The notes under the pieces: model-generated
Database searches by the model: none
Seen by the model: the letters and a program-made list of their open reading frames with translations, nothing else
Told to the model about the DNA's origin: nothing
Position numbers and translations under genes: made by a program
Assembly: GCA_025359805.1 (NCBI GenBank)
Contig: JANYDU010000055.1
Coordinates: 1 to 42,715, forward strand
Direction: 5' to 3'
DNA from: Bacteroidota bacterium
GTDB taxonomy: Bacteria; Bacteroidota; Bacteroidia; UKL13-3
DNA length: 42,715 nt
Shown here: piece by piece, positions 1 to 8,338 of the stretch
Numbering within the stretch: the first letter of the stretch is position 1
How the letters are laid out: the number at the start of each line of letters is the position of its first letter

Positions 1-11
1 AAAAAGAATAC

Positions 12-92
12 TTATTGAGCAATAATTTTTTCTGCACGTTTTTGTGATGCTCCTGTTACTTTAACAAAGTAAATGCCTAATAAATTTGAAAC
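12..92 (-). pseudogene. Remnant of a T9SS type A C-terminal sorting domain
   Basis: Read on the minus strand, this frame gives 26 residues ending SNLLGIYFVKVTGASQKR followed by AEKIIAQ and a TAA stop. The pattern 'sNLl-GIYfVKV ... K-iI' is the final strand pair of T9SS type A sorting domains. The frame is closed by a stop at 114-116, and upstream of it on the minus strand lies the intact ung gene, so there is no room for the rest of a cargo protein. I infer that a T9SS cargo gene was deleted, leaving its 3' end behind ung. A chance match is possible because the piece is short. Confidence 0.5.
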
Positions 93-94
93 GA

Positions 95-778
95 TTAAGA
101 TGATGATGCCCAATCAAGTTCCGTTATTCCATATTGCTTTAAATAAGCATTGGTTTTTGAAAAATGTTTACATCCAAAAAATCCATTATAAGCAGAAAAA
201 GGAGAGGGATGCGCTGCTTTTAAAACAAGATGTTTATTGGCATCAATTAATACTTCTTTGCTTTGTGCAAATCGTCCCCATAAAATAAAAACAATATGTT
301 CCTTTTTATCTGAAATGCTTTTGATGATTTCATCGGTAAATGTTTCCCATCCTTTATTTTGGTGCGATCCGGCTTCATTTGCTCTTACCGTTAATGTAGC
401 ATTCAATAATAATATTCCTTGATTTGCCCATTTCATTAAATTGCCTGAAATGGGAATATCAACCTCACAATCTGCTTTCAATTCTTTAAAAATGTTTTGT
501 AGTGAAGGTGGAATCTTAACGCCATCATTTACTGAAAAACATAATCCATGCGCTTGCCCAAATCCATGATAAGGGTCTTGTCCTAATAAAACTATTTTTA
601 CCTCATCAAAAGGAGTAAAATCCAATGCTGCAAAAATTTGATTTCCTGGAGGAAATATTTTAGCTCCTGCATTTTTTTCATTCAACAAAAATTGTTTAAG
701 CTGTTTAAAATAGTCTTTCTCAAACTCTTGTGCTAACAAGGTTTTCCAGCTATCATGTAATTTAATAGTATTGCTCAT
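95..778 (-). CDS. ung: Uracil-DNA glycosylase, family 1
   Basis: Removes uracil from DNA as the first step of base excision repair. The 227-residue length is normal for family 1 UDG. The water-activating loop GQDPYHG lies at residues 66-72 with catalytic Asp68, and the minor-groove loop HPSPFSAYNGFFG lies near the C-terminus, followed by the usual KTN segment and a terminal 'DW' region. The ATG at 776-778 is the natural start because the protein opens with the typical short N-terminal helix. It is transcribed away from the secreted-protein gene that starts at 826; the two share a 47-bp intergenic space. The last 19 bases are followed directly by a scrap of T9SS sorting domain in another frame. 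Identification is secure. Confidence 0.97.
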   Translation of the reverse strand: MSNTIKLHDSWKTLLAQEFEKDYFKQLKQFLLNEKNAGAKIFPPGNQIFAALDFTPFDEVKIVLLGQDPYHGFGQAHGLCFSVNDGVKIPPSLQNIFKELKADCEVDIPISGNLMKWANQGILLLNATLTVRANEAGSHQNKGWETFTDEIIKSISDKKEHIVFILWGRFAQSKEVLIDANKHLVLKAAHPSPFSAYNGFFGCKHFSKTNAYLKQYGITELDWASSS

Positions 779-825
779 GGGATTTGTTAGATACTTGATT
801 ATTTTTGATTAAAATCAACTATAAT

Positions 826-2835
826 ATGAAGTCGAAATATACTTTTCTGTTTTGTTTTTTTTTCATCACTTCTCTCATTAAAGCACAAACATCACAAAAT
901 TATGCAGTAATGTTAAAAGCAATTGTTGCTACAAGTCCTGCATCTATAACTTTAAAATGGACTGCCGATACTTTGGCAACAGGGTATATCATTTACAAAA
1001 AAAATAAAGAATCAATTGATTGGGGAGCACCTATTGCTGCACTTCCGAAAACTGCTTTGCAATATGTGGATGTAAATGTAACCAATACAAAAGCCTATGA
1101 ATATTATGTAAGAAGAACATACACTTCATCAACACAATTTGCACATGGATATATTTATGCAGGAATAAACTTAAATGCTGTAGAGCAACGAGGAAAATTA
1201 TTATTGCTTATTGATGCCAATTATGTACAAGCATTGGCAACAGAAATTGCACAATTAAAAGTTGATTTGATAGCAGATGGATGGTATGTAAAAATTAAAA
1301 ATATTTCAAGAACAAGTGCAGTAACAGATGTAAAAACAATTATTTTAAATGAATATAATAATGCAGCAGATACCGGCATCAATAAATTAAAAGCATTGTA
1401 TTTATTAGGGAAAATTCCTGTGCCTTATTCAGGAGATATTTTTCCTGATGGACATGATCCTGAACACCGTGGTGCATGGCCTGCTGATGTATATTACGGT
1501 GCAATGGATGAAACATTCTGGACTGATAATACCATCAATCACGATTCGGCAACGGATATAAGAAACCACAATGAAATTGGTGATGGAAAATTTGATCAAA
1601 GTTATATTTACGGAACCAATGTAGCTATTCAAATTGGGAGAGTAGATTTAACCAATATGCCTCAGTTTGGAATGAGTGATACATTACTTACTAAACAATA
1701 TTTGAATAAAGCACATGCTTATAAAACAGGTCAAATGCAAGTGGTAAGAAGAGGATTAATTGATGATAATTTTGGATCTATGGGAGGCGAAGCATTTGCA
1801 TCAACTGGATGGAGTGATTTTAGTGTGATGTTTGGTGATTCAGTTTTTGATAGAGATTATTTTACAAGTATCAAACAAGGTAATTATTTATTTAGCTATG
1901 GATGCGGTGCCGGAAATTATTTTAGTGCACAAGGTATTGGTAAAACCGAGCACTTTAATAATGATTCGGTAAATACTATTTTTACTATGCTGTTTGGTAG
2001 CTTTTTTGGCGATTGGGATTCGCCTGATAATTTTTTAAGAGCTCCATTATGTTCACCCAAAACCGGATTGGCAAGTGCTTGGAGTGGTCGTCCGTATTGG
2101 CATTTTCATCATATGGCATTGGGCGAAAATATTGGCTATGCGGCACAACTCACTCAAAATAATTATTCAGACTTTACAAATGGAAATCATTTTGGCTATG
2201 CTTATAACTATTTTCCAACCTTTGTGCATGTGGCTTTAATGGGCGACCCCAGTTTAAGGTTACATCCATTCAAGCCAGTTTTAGGGTTAAACTTATCTAC
2301 AATAAACAGTAATAAAAATGTGGTTTTGAAATGGAGTAAATCTGTTGATTCTTCAGTAATTGCTTATTCTATTTATAATGCGCATAATTTATACGAGCCA
2401 TTTAAATTGGTTTCCAGTGTTTCATTTTTAGATTCAAGCTATACAGATTTATATCCGTTAAGTGGAAAAAACATATATATGATTCGCGCCATTAGAAAAG
2501 AACAAACACCAAGCGGATCCTATTTTAATATGGCTTTGGGAAGCATGGATTCAGTTATTGCAATAAATACATCATTAAATACTATTCAATCTCACAATTT
2601 AAATTTAATTATGTATCCAAACCCTTCAACAGGATTGGTTAAAATTTTTGTTGATAATCAAATAAATGGAAACATAAATATTGAATGTTATGATTTTTCG
2701 GGAAGATTAATTCTTCATAAAAATACGTCAAGCAATATTACCGAACTCGACTTTTCTTCTTTTGCAAAAGGATTGTATGTGATAAAAGTGAAGAACGGAG
2801 ATAAAGAATCCATAAAAAAATTAATACTAGAATAA
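826..2835 (+). CDS. Secreted C25 (gingipain)-fold protein with fibronectin-like domains and T9SS type A tail; probably catalytically inactive
   Basis: A 669-residue exported protein. The ATG at 826 is preferred over an in-frame TTG at 805 because it begins a clean signal peptide (MKSKYTFLFCFFFITSLIKA, then QTS). A fibronectin-like beta domain spans about 30-105. The central region (about 120-480) resembles Peptidase_C25: 'LLLLIDANYV' near 125, 'YLLGKIPVPY' near 192-201, 'GLASAWSGRP' near 414 and the closing 'MGDPSLRLHP' at 472. Where gingipains have the His-Gly motif this protein has YGCGAG (358-363), and where they have the Cys it has FGSFFGDWD (390-398). A second beta domain covers about 485-560. 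The T9SS sorting domain begins at MYPNPSTG (596) and ends KGLYVIKVKNG...KKLILE. It overlaps the next gene by one base. Fold assignment is moderate; export is secure. Confidence 0.8.
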   Translation: MKSKYTFLFCFFFITSLIKAQTSQNYAVMLKAIVATSPASITLKWTADTLATGYIIYKKNKESIDWGAPIAALPKTALQYVDVNVTNTKAYEYYVRRTYTSSTQFAHGYIYAGINLNAVEQRGKLLLLIDANYVQALATEIAQLKVDLIADGWYVKIKNISRTSAVTDVKTIILNEYNNAADTGINKLKALYLLGKIPVPYSGDIFPDGHDPEHRGAWPADVYYGAMDETFWTDNTINHDSATDIRNHNEIGDGKFDQSYIYGTNVAIQIGRVDLTNMPQFGMSDTLLTKQYLNKAHAYKTGQMQVVRRGLIDDNFGSMGGEAFASTGWSDFSVMFGDSVFDRDYFTSIKQGNYLFSYGCGAGNYFSAQGIGKTEHFNNDSVNTIFTMLFGSFFGDWDSPDNFLRAPLCSPKTGLASAWSGRPYWHFHHMALGENIGYAAQLTQNNYSDFTNGNHFGYAYNYFPTFVHVALMGDPSLRLHPFKPVLGLNLSTINSNKNVVLKWSKSVDSSVIAYSIYNAHNLYEPFKLVSSVSFLDSSYTDLYPLSGKNIYMIRAIRKEQTPSGSYFNMALGSMDSVIAINTSLNTIQSHNLNLIMYPNPSTGLVKIFVDNQINGNINIECYDFSGRLILHKNTSSNITELDFSSFAKGLYVIKVKNGDKESIKKLILE

Positions 2836-3674
2836 TGAAATTACATACCATTGATACCGGACTTTTTAAATTAGATGGAGGTGCCATGTTTGGTGTTGTT
2901 CCCAAAACCATTTGGAACAAGCTAAATCCGGCTGACGAAAATAATATGATATCATTAGCCATGCGTTGTTTGCTTATTGAAGATGGAAATAGGTTATTAC
3001 TAATTGATAATGGAATTGGCAATAAACAGGATGATAAGTTTTTCTCTTATTACTTTTTACATGGCAATGATTCGTTAGAAAAATCATTAAACAAAAAAGG
3101 ATTTAGTTTTAGTGATATTACAGATATGGTGCTTACTCATTTGCACTTTGATCATTGTGGTGGAAGCATAAAATGGAATGCCGATAGAACAAAGTTTGAA
3201 ACCACATTTCCCAATGCCACTTATTGGGTTGGCGAAGAACATTGGAATGAAGCATTAGCCCCAAACCCCAGAGAGAAAGCCTCTTTTATCAAAGAAAATA
3301 TTTTACCTATAAAAGAAAGCGGGCAATTAAAATTATTAAAGCGAGGAGAAAAATTTCATGATGATATTGATCTTATTTTTTCAAAGGGACATACGCAAAG
3401 TATGATGCACCCTATTATCAATTACAAAGGAAAAAAAGTTATTTATTTGGCTGATATGATTCCTACGCAAGCGCATATTCCAGTTCCATATGTAATGGGT
3501 TATGATGTGCGACCTTTGGATTCCATGAACGAAAAATCAAACATGCTAAAGGATGCTGCCGAAAATAATTATATCTTATTTTTTGAACACGACCCTTTTA
3601 ACGAAGCTTGTATGGTAGCGCATACCGAGAAAGGAATTCGCAAATCGGATGACGTAAAGATGGACGAGTTATAA
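2835..3674 (+). CDS. Metallo-beta-lactamase-fold hydrolase
   Basis: A 279-residue cytoplasmic protein of the metallo-beta-lactamase superfamily. The metal-binding motif THLHFDHCGG occurs at 101-110, with His102, His104, Asp106 and His107. Further ligands are probably the His in 'FSKGHTQSMMHP', the Asp in 'VIYLADMIPT' and the His in 'FFEHDP'. The arrangement, with 'GAMFGVVPKTIW' near the N-terminus, resembles the lactonase-like (AttM/AiiA-type) MBL proteins common in Bacteroidota, but the substrate cannot be read from sequence. The start ATG shares its A with the TAA stop of the preceding gene, and only two bases separate its stop from the kinase gene downstream, so these are almost certainly co-transcribed. 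Confidence 0.9.
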   Translation: MKLHTIDTGLFKLDGGAMFGVVPKTIWNKLNPADENNMISLAMRCLLIEDGNRLLLIDNGIGNKQDDKFFSYYFLHGNDSLEKSLNKKGFSFSDITDMVLTHLHFDHCGGSIKWNADRTKFETTFPNATYWVGEEHWNEALAPNPREKASFIKENILPIKESGQLKLLKRGEKFHDDIDLIFSKGHTQSMMHPIINYKGKKVIYLADMIPTQAHIPVPYVMGYDVRPLDSMNEKSNMLKDAAENNYILFFEHDPFNEACMVAHTEKGIRKSDDVKMDEL

Positions 3675-3676
3675 TC

Positions 3677-4039
3677 ATGAAACCATTCTCCATAAAAAAA
3701 AGAATCCAAAGTTTTGGCTTTGCTTTTAAAGGCATTGCTCATGTATTTGCAAACGAACATAATATGTGGATTCATCTGTGTGCCGCTTTTTGTGTAATCG
3801 TTTCTGGATTTTATTTTCATATTGATAGAACCGAATGGCTTTTTGTTTTGCTCTGTATTGGTGGAGTTATTGCTGCCGAATTAGTGAACTCTGCTATCGA
3901 AAAATTGGTAGATTTAGTTTCTCCTCAACAAAATATCAATGCAGGTTTAATTAAAGATATTGCTGCAGGTGCAGTACTTATTATAGCAATTGTTTCTGTT
4001 ATTGTTGGCGCAATTATTTTTATTCCTAAAATAGTTTAG
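3677..4039 (+). CDS. dgkA: Diacylglycerol/undecaprenol kinase family membrane protein
   Basis: A 120-residue integral membrane kinase of the prokaryotic DgkA family, which phosphorylates diacylglycerol or undecaprenol. The N-terminal amphipathic segment RIQSFGFAFKGI is followed by three membrane helices (about 32-50, 54-75 and 94-118). The family signature is clear: a conserved Glu in 'ANEHNMW', 'AELVNSAIEKLVDLV' containing the catalytic Glu, and 'IKDIAAGAVL'. The sequence resembles the Gram-positive-type undecaprenol kinases more than E. coli DgkA, so recycling of undecaprenol for cell wall synthesis is the more likely role. It starts two bases after the MBL hydrolase and ends nine bases before yraN. 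Confidence 0.93.
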   Translation: MKPFSIKKRIQSFGFAFKGIAHVFANEHNMWIHLCAAFCVIVSGFYFHIDRTEWLFVLLCIGGVIAAELVNSAIEKLVDLVSPQQNINAGLIKDIAAGAVLIIAIVSVIVGAIIFIPKIV

Positions 4040-4048
4040 GAAGAAGTT

Positions 4049-4423
4049 ATGAAAGATAAAAATCACAACAAACAATTTGGAAAACTAGGAGAGGAGATAG
4101 CCGAAAAACATTTGCTTAAGAAAGGATATAAAGTTTTGCGCAAAAATTATGTGTTTGGGAAATTAGAAATTGATTTGATTTGTGAGCATCAAAATGAAAT
4201 TATTATTGTTGAAGTAAAAACCCGTACCAGTGATATGATGGCGTATCCCGAACAAGCCGTTGGAAAATCTAAACAAAAGAATATGAGGCTTGCAGCCGAA
4301 AATTTTTTAGAAGAAAATCAAATTACCCTTCCCGTGCGTTTTGATATTATTGCTGTTGTAAAAGGAGAAAAATTTGAGATTGAACATATTGAAGATGCAT
4401 TTTATCCTTTTGATGCATTATAA
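4049..4423 (+). CDS. yraN: YraN family (UPF0102) endonuclease-like protein
   Basis: A 124-residue member of the YraN/UPF0102 family, a small restriction-endonuclease-like fold of uncertain cellular role. Visible hallmarks are GKLGEEIAEKHLLKKGYKVL near the N-terminus, the Asp of 'KLEIDLICEH', and the catalytic-type 'IIIVEVKTRT' (E-x-K), followed by 'AVGKSKQKNMRLAAENFL' and 'VRFDIIAVV'. This order of motifs and the length are standard. It sits nine bases after the kinase gene and 19 bases before the AAA ATPase gene, inside the same plus-strand run. Confidence 0.95.
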   Translation: MKDKNHNKQFGKLGEEIAEKHLLKKGYKVLRKNYVFGKLEIDLICEHQNEIIIVEVKTRTSDMMAYPEQAVGKSKQKNMRLAAENFLEENQITLPVRFDIIAVVKGEKFEIEHIEDAFYPFDAL

Positions 4424-4442
4424 CATACAAGAAATATTAAAG

Positions 4443-5951
4443 ATGAATATAGAAAAAATAAAAACATTAGGTGAGCTTAAAAAAGCTGGCTATCAATCCA
4501 AAAGTGTGAAGATTGAAATGCGTGATAATTTGATTCAAATTTTGCGTGATAAAAAAAATCCGTTTGATGATATTAAAGGATATGAAGATACCGTAATTCC
4601 TCAATTACAAACCGCCATTCTTTCTCGCCATAATATGATTTTATTGGGTTTGCGCGGACAAGCAAAAACACGGATTGCACGCATGATGATTCATTTATTA
4701 GATGAATATATTCCATATGTAAAAGGTTCAGAAATTAACGATGATCCGCTTCATCCCATCTCCAGATTTGCAGTTGATTTAATTGCAGAGAAAGGTGATG
4801 CTACTCCAATTGCTTGGCTGCATCGTGATGATCGTTACACCGAAAAATTGGCCACACCAGATGTATCTGTTGCCGATTTAATTGGCGATGTAGATCCTAT
4901 AAAAGCAGCCACACTTAAACTCAATTATGCCGATGAACGTGTGATACATTTTGGGTTAATTCCCCGCTCACACAGAGGTATTTTTGTTATCAATGAATTA
5001 CCCGATTTGCAAGCTCGTATTCAGGTTTCATTATTTAATATTTTGCAAGAAGGAGATTTACAAATCAGAGGTTTTAAATTGAGATTACCTTTAGATATTC
5101 AATTTGTATTTACAGCAAACCCAGAAGATTATACCAATCGCGGAAGTATTGTTACGCCATTAAAAGATAGAATCGATAGTCAGATTCTAACTCATTATCC
5201 AAAAACAATTGATATTTCTAAAACCATTACTTCACAAGAGGCACACATCATGCCTGAGCAAAAATTAAACATTGAAGTAAATGATGTATTGAAAGAATTG
5301 GTAGAACGTGTTGCATTTGAAGCACGTAAAAGTGAATTGGTGGATCAAAAAAGTGGAGTATCAGCACGATTAACTATTAGTTCTTTAGAAAATTTATTTA
5401 GTGCTGCCGAACGCAGAATGTTAATCAACGGAGAGAAAAAAGCCATCGCTCGCATTAATGATTTGTATGGAATCTTACCTTCCATTACAGGTAAAGTGGA
5501 GTTGGTGTATGAAGGCGAATTAGAAGGTGCATCAAATGTTGCTTATTTATTAATTGGAAAAGCAATTAGAAGTTTATTTGAGGAGAAATTTCCAAATCCT
5601 GAGAAGGCAAAAAAATCAAAGAAGCCAAATCCTTATGCCGAAATTATTTCCTTTTTTAATGATGGCTATAATGTTCAACTCCTTCATACCGATTCTCAAC
5701 AAACCTATGAGCAAAAGTTGAATGCTGTTATAGGATTAAAACAATTGGTAGAAACAATAATTGGAAAAGGAAATCAATCAGAAAAATTTTTGATGATGGA
5801 ATTGGTACTTCATGGGTTATCTGAATTTAGCCAGTTAAGTAAAAATGGTTTAGAAAAAGGAGTAGAGTTTAAAGATTTAATGAGCGGTATGTTTGATATG
5901 CGCCAACAAAAAGCTGACGATGATTTGGGCGGATATTATGAAGAGAAATAG
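4443..5951 (+). CDS. MoxR/magnesium-chelatase-like AAA+ ATPase
   Basis: A 502-residue AAA+ ATPase of the chelatase/MoxR type, often named 'magnesium chelatase' or 'sigma-54 interacting' in Bacteroidota although no tetrapyrrole role is established. The ATG at 4443 is chosen because the longer frame from 4374 runs back into yraN. The nucleotide loop reads GLRGQAKTR (69-77), so the last Gly of the classical Walker A is Ala. The Walker B is 'GIFVINELPDL' (179-189) with Asn-Glu in place of Asp-Glu. Sensor-1 'FVFTANPEDYTNRG' and the arginine-rich 'LKDRIDSQILTHYP' follow. I believe these variants are normal for this family. A VWA-domain partner often accompanies such ATPases, but none is adjacent here. 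Confidence 0.88.
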   Translation: MNIEKIKTLGELKKAGYQSKSVKIEMRDNLIQILRDKKNPFDDIKGYEDTVIPQLQTAILSRHNMILLGLRGQAKTRIARMMIHLLDEYIPYVKGSEINDDPLHPISRFAVDLIAEKGDATPIAWLHRDDRYTEKLATPDVSVADLIGDVDPIKAATLKLNYADERVIHFGLIPRSHRGIFVINELPDLQARIQVSLFNILQEGDLQIRGFKLRLPLDIQFVFTANPEDYTNRGSIVTPLKDRIDSQILTHYPKTIDISKTITSQEAHIMPEQKLNIEVNDVLKELVERVAFEARKSELVDQKSGVSARLTISSLENLFSAAERRMLINGEKKAIARINDLYGILPSITGKVELVYEGELEGASNVAYLLIGKAIRSLFEEKFPNPEKAKKSKKPNPYAEIISFFNDGYNVQLLHTDSQQTYEQKLNAVIGLKQLVETIIGKGNQSEKFLMMELVLHGLSEFSQLSKNGLEKGVEFKDLMSGMFDMRQQKADDDLGGYYEEK

Positions 5952-5966
5952 ATTATTTTCGTGAGC

Positions 5967-6740
5967 ATGAAAACAAAAGAAGAAATTGTAAATGATTGGT
6001 TGCCGAGATATACAGGTAGAGAGTTAAAAGAGTTTGGCGAATATATTTTACTAACAAATTTTATTAATTATGTAGAAATGTTTGCCGATAAATTTGATGT
6101 GGAAGTATTGGGAAGAGATAAGCCCATGCAAACGGCAACAGCCAATAATATTACCATCATGAATTTTGGAATGGGTAGTGCGATGGCTGCCACTGCCATG
6201 GATTTATTATCAGCTGTAAAGCCAAAAGCCGTTTTATTTTTAGGGAAATGTGGAGGCTTAAAAAAGAAAACAAAATTGGGCGATTTAATTTTACCAATAG
6301 CTGCTATAAGAGGAGAAGGTACAAGCAACGATTATTTAGTTCCTGAGATTCCGGCATTGCCATCTTTTCGTTTACAAAAAGCAGTTTCGGCAACCATTGT
6401 AAAACATGCTATGGATTATTGGACCGGAACCGTTTATACCACAAACAGAAGAGTTTGGGAACATGATGAAAAGTTTAAAGAATATTTAATTTCAACACGT
6501 GCCATGGGAATTGATATGGAAACAGCAACCATATTTGTAGTTGGTTTTATTAATGAAATTCCTAAAGGAGCGTTGTTGTTGGTGTCTGATAATCCAATGA
6601 CTCCTGATGGTGTAAAAACTTCAAAGAGTGATAAAAAAGTGACTGATAAATTTGTAAAAACACATCTCGAAATTGGTATTGATTCATTAATTGAATTGCG
6701 TGATTCAGGTGAATCGGTTAAGCATTTGCGTTTTGAATAA
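5967..6740 (+). CDS. amn: AMP nucleosidase
   Basis: Hydrolyses AMP to adenine and ribose 5-phosphate, a purine salvage and adenylate-balancing step. The 257-residue protein is the short Bacteroidota form without the N-terminal regulatory domain of the E. coli enzyme. Nucleoside-phosphorylase-fold motifs are clear: 'ITIMNFGMGSAMAATAMDLL', 'VLFLGKCGGLKKKTKLGD', 'AAIRGEGTSNDY', 'GTVYTTNRRVWEHDE', 'GIDMETATIF' with the catalytic-type Glu, and 'LLVSDNPMTPDGVKT'. A GTG lies six bases upstream at 5961, but the ATG at 5967 gives the usual MKTKEEIV start. Its 3' end overlaps the convergent histidine kinase gene by 23 bases. Confidence 0.95.
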   Translation: MKTKEEIVNDWLPRYTGRELKEFGEYILLTNFINYVEMFADKFDVEVLGRDKPMQTATANNITIMNFGMGSAMAATAMDLLSAVKPKAVLFLGKCGGLKKKTKLGDLILPIAAIRGEGTSNDYLVPEIPALPSFRLQKAVSATIVKHAMDYWTGTVYTTNRRVWEHDEKFKEYLISTRAMGIDMETATIFVVGFINEIPKGALLLVSDNPMTPDGVKTSKSDKKVTDKFVKTHLEIGIDSLIELRDSGESVKHLRFE

Positions 6741-8181
6741 CAGCATCCTTAGGAAGATCTAATTCAATAAAAATAGTGGTGCCAATATTCTCTTTGCTTT
6801 CCATCCATATTCTTCCATTGTGAAGTTCTACAATTCTTTTCACAATCGACATTCCTAATCCTAATGATTTTTCTCCTTCAGTTCCTTTTCTTCCAGCTTT
6901 TGTAAATTTATCGAAAATCATAGATTTTAAATTTTCAGGAATTCCAATACCCGAATCTTGAACCTTTATAATTACAGTTCCTCGTTCAGTTTGAACATCA
7001 GCCGAAACCAATATTTGTTGTTTTCTATGACTGAATTTGATGGCATTTCCCAATAAATTATTTAATACTCTTGAGAATTTATTTTGATTTAAATGGATAA
7101 ATAAAGACTTGGTATTGCTAACAAATTGAATGTCTAATTCTTTATCGTTTGCTAATATTTTGTTCGATTCAATAAGTCCTTTTAATAAAGCAATAATCTC
7201 AACGGATTCTTTATTTAAGGTATAATCAGATCTATCAAGTTCAGAGATATCAAGTAATTCGGTAATAATATTTAAAGACGTTTTGCAGGATCTATTTATA
7301 AGATCAATATATTTTTCGGCATTGGGCAAATCATTTTTTATCAAATCAGCTAAGCCCAAAATAGCTGTAATTGGATTACGCAAATCATGCGCTACAATTC
7401 CCAAAATATTATCTTTTGATTGATTAAGTTTTTCTAGTTTTTTCTCATTTAATTTTTGTTCCGTAATTTTTTTCGAGAAAATAATATATCCATCAATTTG
7501 ATTTTTATCATCACGTAGTGGAATAATATCATCTAAGTAAAAATCATCTCCGTGGGTAAATTCAACTTGAGAATCAATTCCATTTCTGGCTTTATCGTAA
7601 TACTCCCAAAGTAATTTCAAACCAAATTCATCAGCAATATCATACATGTTTCTACCAACAAATTTTTCGGGGTCAATTCCTTGTCTCCTTAACTCTGTTC
7701 CGCTTGCTATCAAAACATTAAATTTTTGATCTAATAAAAAAATATCAGAGTTAGGAATGTTAGAAGCTAAATGTCTATAGGTGCGCTCGCTCGTTTGTAT
7801 TTTTTCTTCAAACTTTTTTCTGAGTGTAATTACTTTTAATACTTGCATCACGTATTTAACCTCATCTTTTTCGATGATGGGTTTATACATATTTTCCATA
7901 TAATAAAATTGCCCCGTAGTTCCTTCATAAGGGAATTCAGATCTCACAATTTCACCTTTTAATGCACGTGTGAATTGATCACTCCAAAAGGATTTTTTTT
8001 CGGAAGGAAGTATACTTCCCATATTTACTCCATTTTTTATTCTAATATTATCGGAGCGAAAATAGGTATCGGCTAATTTTGGATTAGATGCTAATAGCTT
8101 AAAATCGGTATCGAAAACACCAATCATATCATCGGAATTATCGATAAACGTTTGTAAGTCTATGTTGAAATTAATTAACAT
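6718..8181 (-). CDS. Cytoplasmic PAS-domain sensor histidine kinase (orphan)
   Basis: A 487-residue histidine kinase with no transmembrane segment, so it should sense an intracellular signal. Two PAS-like domains occupy about 8-120 and 130-245; the first opens 'FIDNSDDMIGVFDTDFKLL'. The dimerisation/phosphoacceptor helix carries 'VAHDLRNPITAILGLADL' with His265. The ATPase domain shows an N box ('NKFSRVLNNLLGNAIKFS'), a G1 box ('VQDSGIGIP'), an F box ('IFDKFTKAGRKG') and a G2 box ('GLGMSIVKRIVELHNGRI'). No response regulator is encoded nearby. A 157-bp gap separates it from priA upstream, where a TATTTTTG sequence (minus strand, 8294-8301) could be a -10-like box without an obvious -33 partner. 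Confidence 0.93.
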   Translation of the reverse strand: MLINFNIDLQTFIDNSDDMIGVFDTDFKLLASNPKLADTYFRSDNIRIKNGVNMGSILPSEKKSFWSDQFTRALKGEIVRSEFPYEGTTGQFYYMENMYKPIIEKDEVKYVMQVLKVITLRKKFEEKIQTSERTYRHLASNIPNSDIFLLDQKFNVLIASGTELRRQGIDPEKFVGRNMYDIADEFGLKLLWEYYDKARNGIDSQVEFTHGDDFYLDDIIPLRDDKNQIDGYIIFSKKITEQKLNEKKLEKLNQSKDNILGIVAHDLRNPITAILGLADLIKNDLPNAEKYIDLINRSCKTSLNIITELLDISELDRSDYTLNKESVEIIALLKGLIESNKILANDKELDIQFVSNTKSLFIHLNQNKFSRVLNNLLGNAIKFSHRKQQILVSADVQTERGTVIIKVQDSGIGIPENLKSMIFDKFTKAGRKGTEGEKSLGLGMSIVKRIVELHNGRIWMESKENIGTTIFIELDLPKDAVIQNANA

Positions 8182-8338
8182 GTATTAAATTTAAGTTAGC
8201 TTTTTATGAAATAAATTACAATACGAAAATACTTGTTTCAATCTTATAAATTCGATTATGGTACTTTAAAATTGTATTAAAATGATAACCTCACAAAAAT
8301 ATTATTTTACCAGTTATATCTTTATCTAAATGGGGAAA

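Noticed and set aside
1429..1632. Open frame on the minus strand inside the secreted C25-fold gene
   Set aside because: It lies wholly opposite a well-supported gene and has no recognisable domain; the same applies to many short frames, for example 10107-10328, 17408-17903 and 20307-20860.
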